This document shows, one piece after another, positions 19,706 to 20,380 of a DNA stretch of 20,380 bases. Position 1 is the stretch's first letter. Every line of letters begins with the position of its first letter. The stretch comes from CAZYMF01 sp964648215 (lineage in GTDB: Bacteria > Desulfobacterota > Binatia > HRBIN30 > JACQVA1). The stretch is from the NCBI GenBank assembly GCA_964648215.1, contig CAZYMF010000077.1, positions 1-20,380 on the forward strand, in the 5' to 3' direction. The position numbers were made by a program, and so were the translations under genes. The notes beneath the pieces were generated by a model, which was not told where the DNA came from, did not search any database, and saw only the letters and a program-made list of their open reading frames with translations.

Positions 19706-19914
19706 GTCCGCCCCCTCTTCGGCTGAGTTGCACCGCGGTCGTCACCTGCGCCGCCGCGCTCGACCCATGCGTCCACTTCCGAGAGCTTGAACTTCCAGAG
19801 CCGGCCGACCCGATGAGCGGGAAGACCACGGGTCTCGATCCAACGATAGATCGTGTCCTTCGCGACCCCGAGGTGGCCGGACACCTCGTCGACGGAAACC
19901 CAAGGCTCAGACAT
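19702..19914 (-). CDS. Excisionase/MerR-like helix-turn-helix protein
   Basis: This 70-residue DNA-binding protein has the excisionase-type winged HTH: WVSVDEVSGHLGVAKDTIYR (5-24), WIETRGLPAHRVGRLWKFKL (25-44), then SEVDAWV. Proteins of this type act as small regulators or excision factors. They also occur directly upstream of DNA methyltransferase genes in restriction or defence loci, as here, where the stop overlaps the methyltransferase ATG by 4 bp. ATG at 19914 starts exactly at the domain; a longer frame from 19947 adds a non-conserved tail. The protein looks intact although its downstream partner is truncated. Confidence 0.82.
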   Translation of the reverse strand: MSEPWVSVDEVSGHLGVAKDTIYRWIETRGLPAHRVGRLWKFKLSEVDAWVERGGAGDDRGATQPKRGRT

Positions 19915-19945
19915 CTCGCCCGGACCTGAACATGCGGCCGGGAGC

Positions 19946-19951
19946 ATACTA
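19946..19951 (-). promoter_or_regulatory. Candidate -10 box for the HTH gene
   Basis: TAGTAT on the minus strand lies about 31 nt before the ATG at 19914 and matches the -10 consensus well. No convincing -35 box is seen at the expected distance. Confidence 0.25.
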
Positions 19952-20344
19952 ACTCTTCCGGGCGGATACCAGCGAGGATCTGGGTCGATCGGTGAGGATC
20001 GTCAGCGCAGCGCGCTGATCGGCCCGACTGTCGTACCGGCGACAATGCGGAGCGCGCACTCGCTCGGCTCGGTTGGGGTCCGGGCTGACCAGGACCTTGC
20101 CACGAAGCGACTCCACGATCTCGAAGAGTGGGTTCGGGCTCTGCCCTAGCTACACCCGAAGGGCCTACGCGATGCACTCGTCACGGGACGCCCACGGGGC
20201 TGTCCGGGTTGATCTGCGCCGCGAAAGTCACCGATCCCCGGATCAGCAGTTCCGCAGACGGCCTTCTGGACTCTAGGCTTGCCCGGCACGGTGACTACAG
20301 CGGTGTCACGTGGCTGCGCTTGGCGGCCTGACCGCGCGACGAAT
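19952..20344. other. Region without a recognisable gene
   Basis: About 390 bases with no protein-like frame that I can identify with confidence, no tRNA and no clear repeat. A plus-strand frame ending at 20149 finishes with DQDLATKRLHDLEEWVRALP, which has protein-like composition and could be another gene end. Its upstream part overlaps the HTH gene antisense and looks like noise. Confidence 0.5.
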
Positions 20345-20380
20345 CTAGCCGATGAGCGCCAGAATCTTCGCGCGTACATC
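20345..20380 (-). CDS. C-terminal end of a reading frame entering from the right edge
   Basis: On the minus strand the last 36 bases read DVRAKILALIG and a TAG stop at 20345-20347. The composition suits a real C-terminal helix, but eleven residues are too few to name a family. Confidence 0.3.
   Translation of the reverse strand, partial: DVRAKILALIG

Noticed and set aside
19853..20149. Plus-strand frame ending in a protein-like tail (LHDLEEWVRALP)
   Set aside because: Only the last 20 or so residues look protein-like; the first part is antisense to the HTH gene and no family is recognised.
20090..20180. Possible tRNA-like folding near GGTTCGGGCTC
   Set aside because: No cloverleaf with acceptor stem, anticodon arm and T-arm can be drawn on either strand.
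1..20380. CRISPR array, rRNA or replication origin
   Set aside because: No regularly spaced 25-37 bp repeats, no rRNA-like conserved sequence and no cluster of DnaA boxes were seen.

Overview
The window is a high-GC stretch of bacterial chromosome. It probably comes from a metagenome-assembled or draft genome, because a run of exactly 100 N (17760-17859) interrupts it. Codon use, the Gram-negative style lipid genes (an HpnK/HpnL-like pair) and several promoters that place the -10 box only 4-6 nt before the start codon suggest an uncultured soil or groundwater lineage of the Binatota / Methylomirabilota (Rokubacteria) / deltaproteobacterial type. That placement is inference, and no marker gene here fixes the taxonomy.

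Layout. 1-1414: the 5' two-thirds or so of a radical SAM gene (minus, running off the left edge), then a Doc-type toxin with an AbrB/SpoVT-type antitoxin (minus) and two palindromes upstream as candidate operators. 1602-4857: a plus-strand metabolic block with a DsbA/HCCA-isomerase-like protein, an MFS transporter and a threonine ammonia-lyase with a C-terminal ACT domain; the last two form an operon. 4858-5469: a 0.6-kb gene-free spacer with short repeats. 5470-8850: a large signalling protein (class III cyclase-like domain, AAA/STAND ATPase, TPR-like helices) whose ATPase carries an in-frame palindromic insert. 8864-8977: an IS66 TnpA-like remnant. 9013-9780: glyoxalase II.

9864-17732: the most interesting block, eight tightly packed minus-strand genes. 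In transcription order they are HAD phosphatase, nucleotidyltransferase, ATP-grasp-like protein, class III aminotransferase, Gfo/Idh/MocA oxidoreductase, a fusion of a degenerate nucleotidyltransferase with a CDP-alcohol phosphotransferase, an HpnL-like flippase-fold membrane protein, and an HpnK/ChbG (YdjC) deacetylase. Three successive junctions are 4-bp overlaps. Together they look like a pathway that oxidises and aminates a polyol or sugar, conjugates it, activates it as a CDP-alcohol, transfers it to or from a lipid, and moves or trims the product at the membrane. I do not recognise this combination as a characterised pathway, so it is the best candidate for an undescribed system.

17860-20380, beyond the gap: an accessory region that resembles a decayed defence island. 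It has an intact HigB-HigA toxin-antitoxin pair, an intact MNT-type nucleotidyltransferase beside a truncated HEPN gene, a short N-terminal relic of an SNF2-type helicase, a 5-methylcytosine DNA methyltransferase cut off after its first motifs, a small excisionase-type HTH gene overlapping that methyltransferase, and other fragments. The last 36 bases hold the C-terminal end of another minus-strand reading frame.
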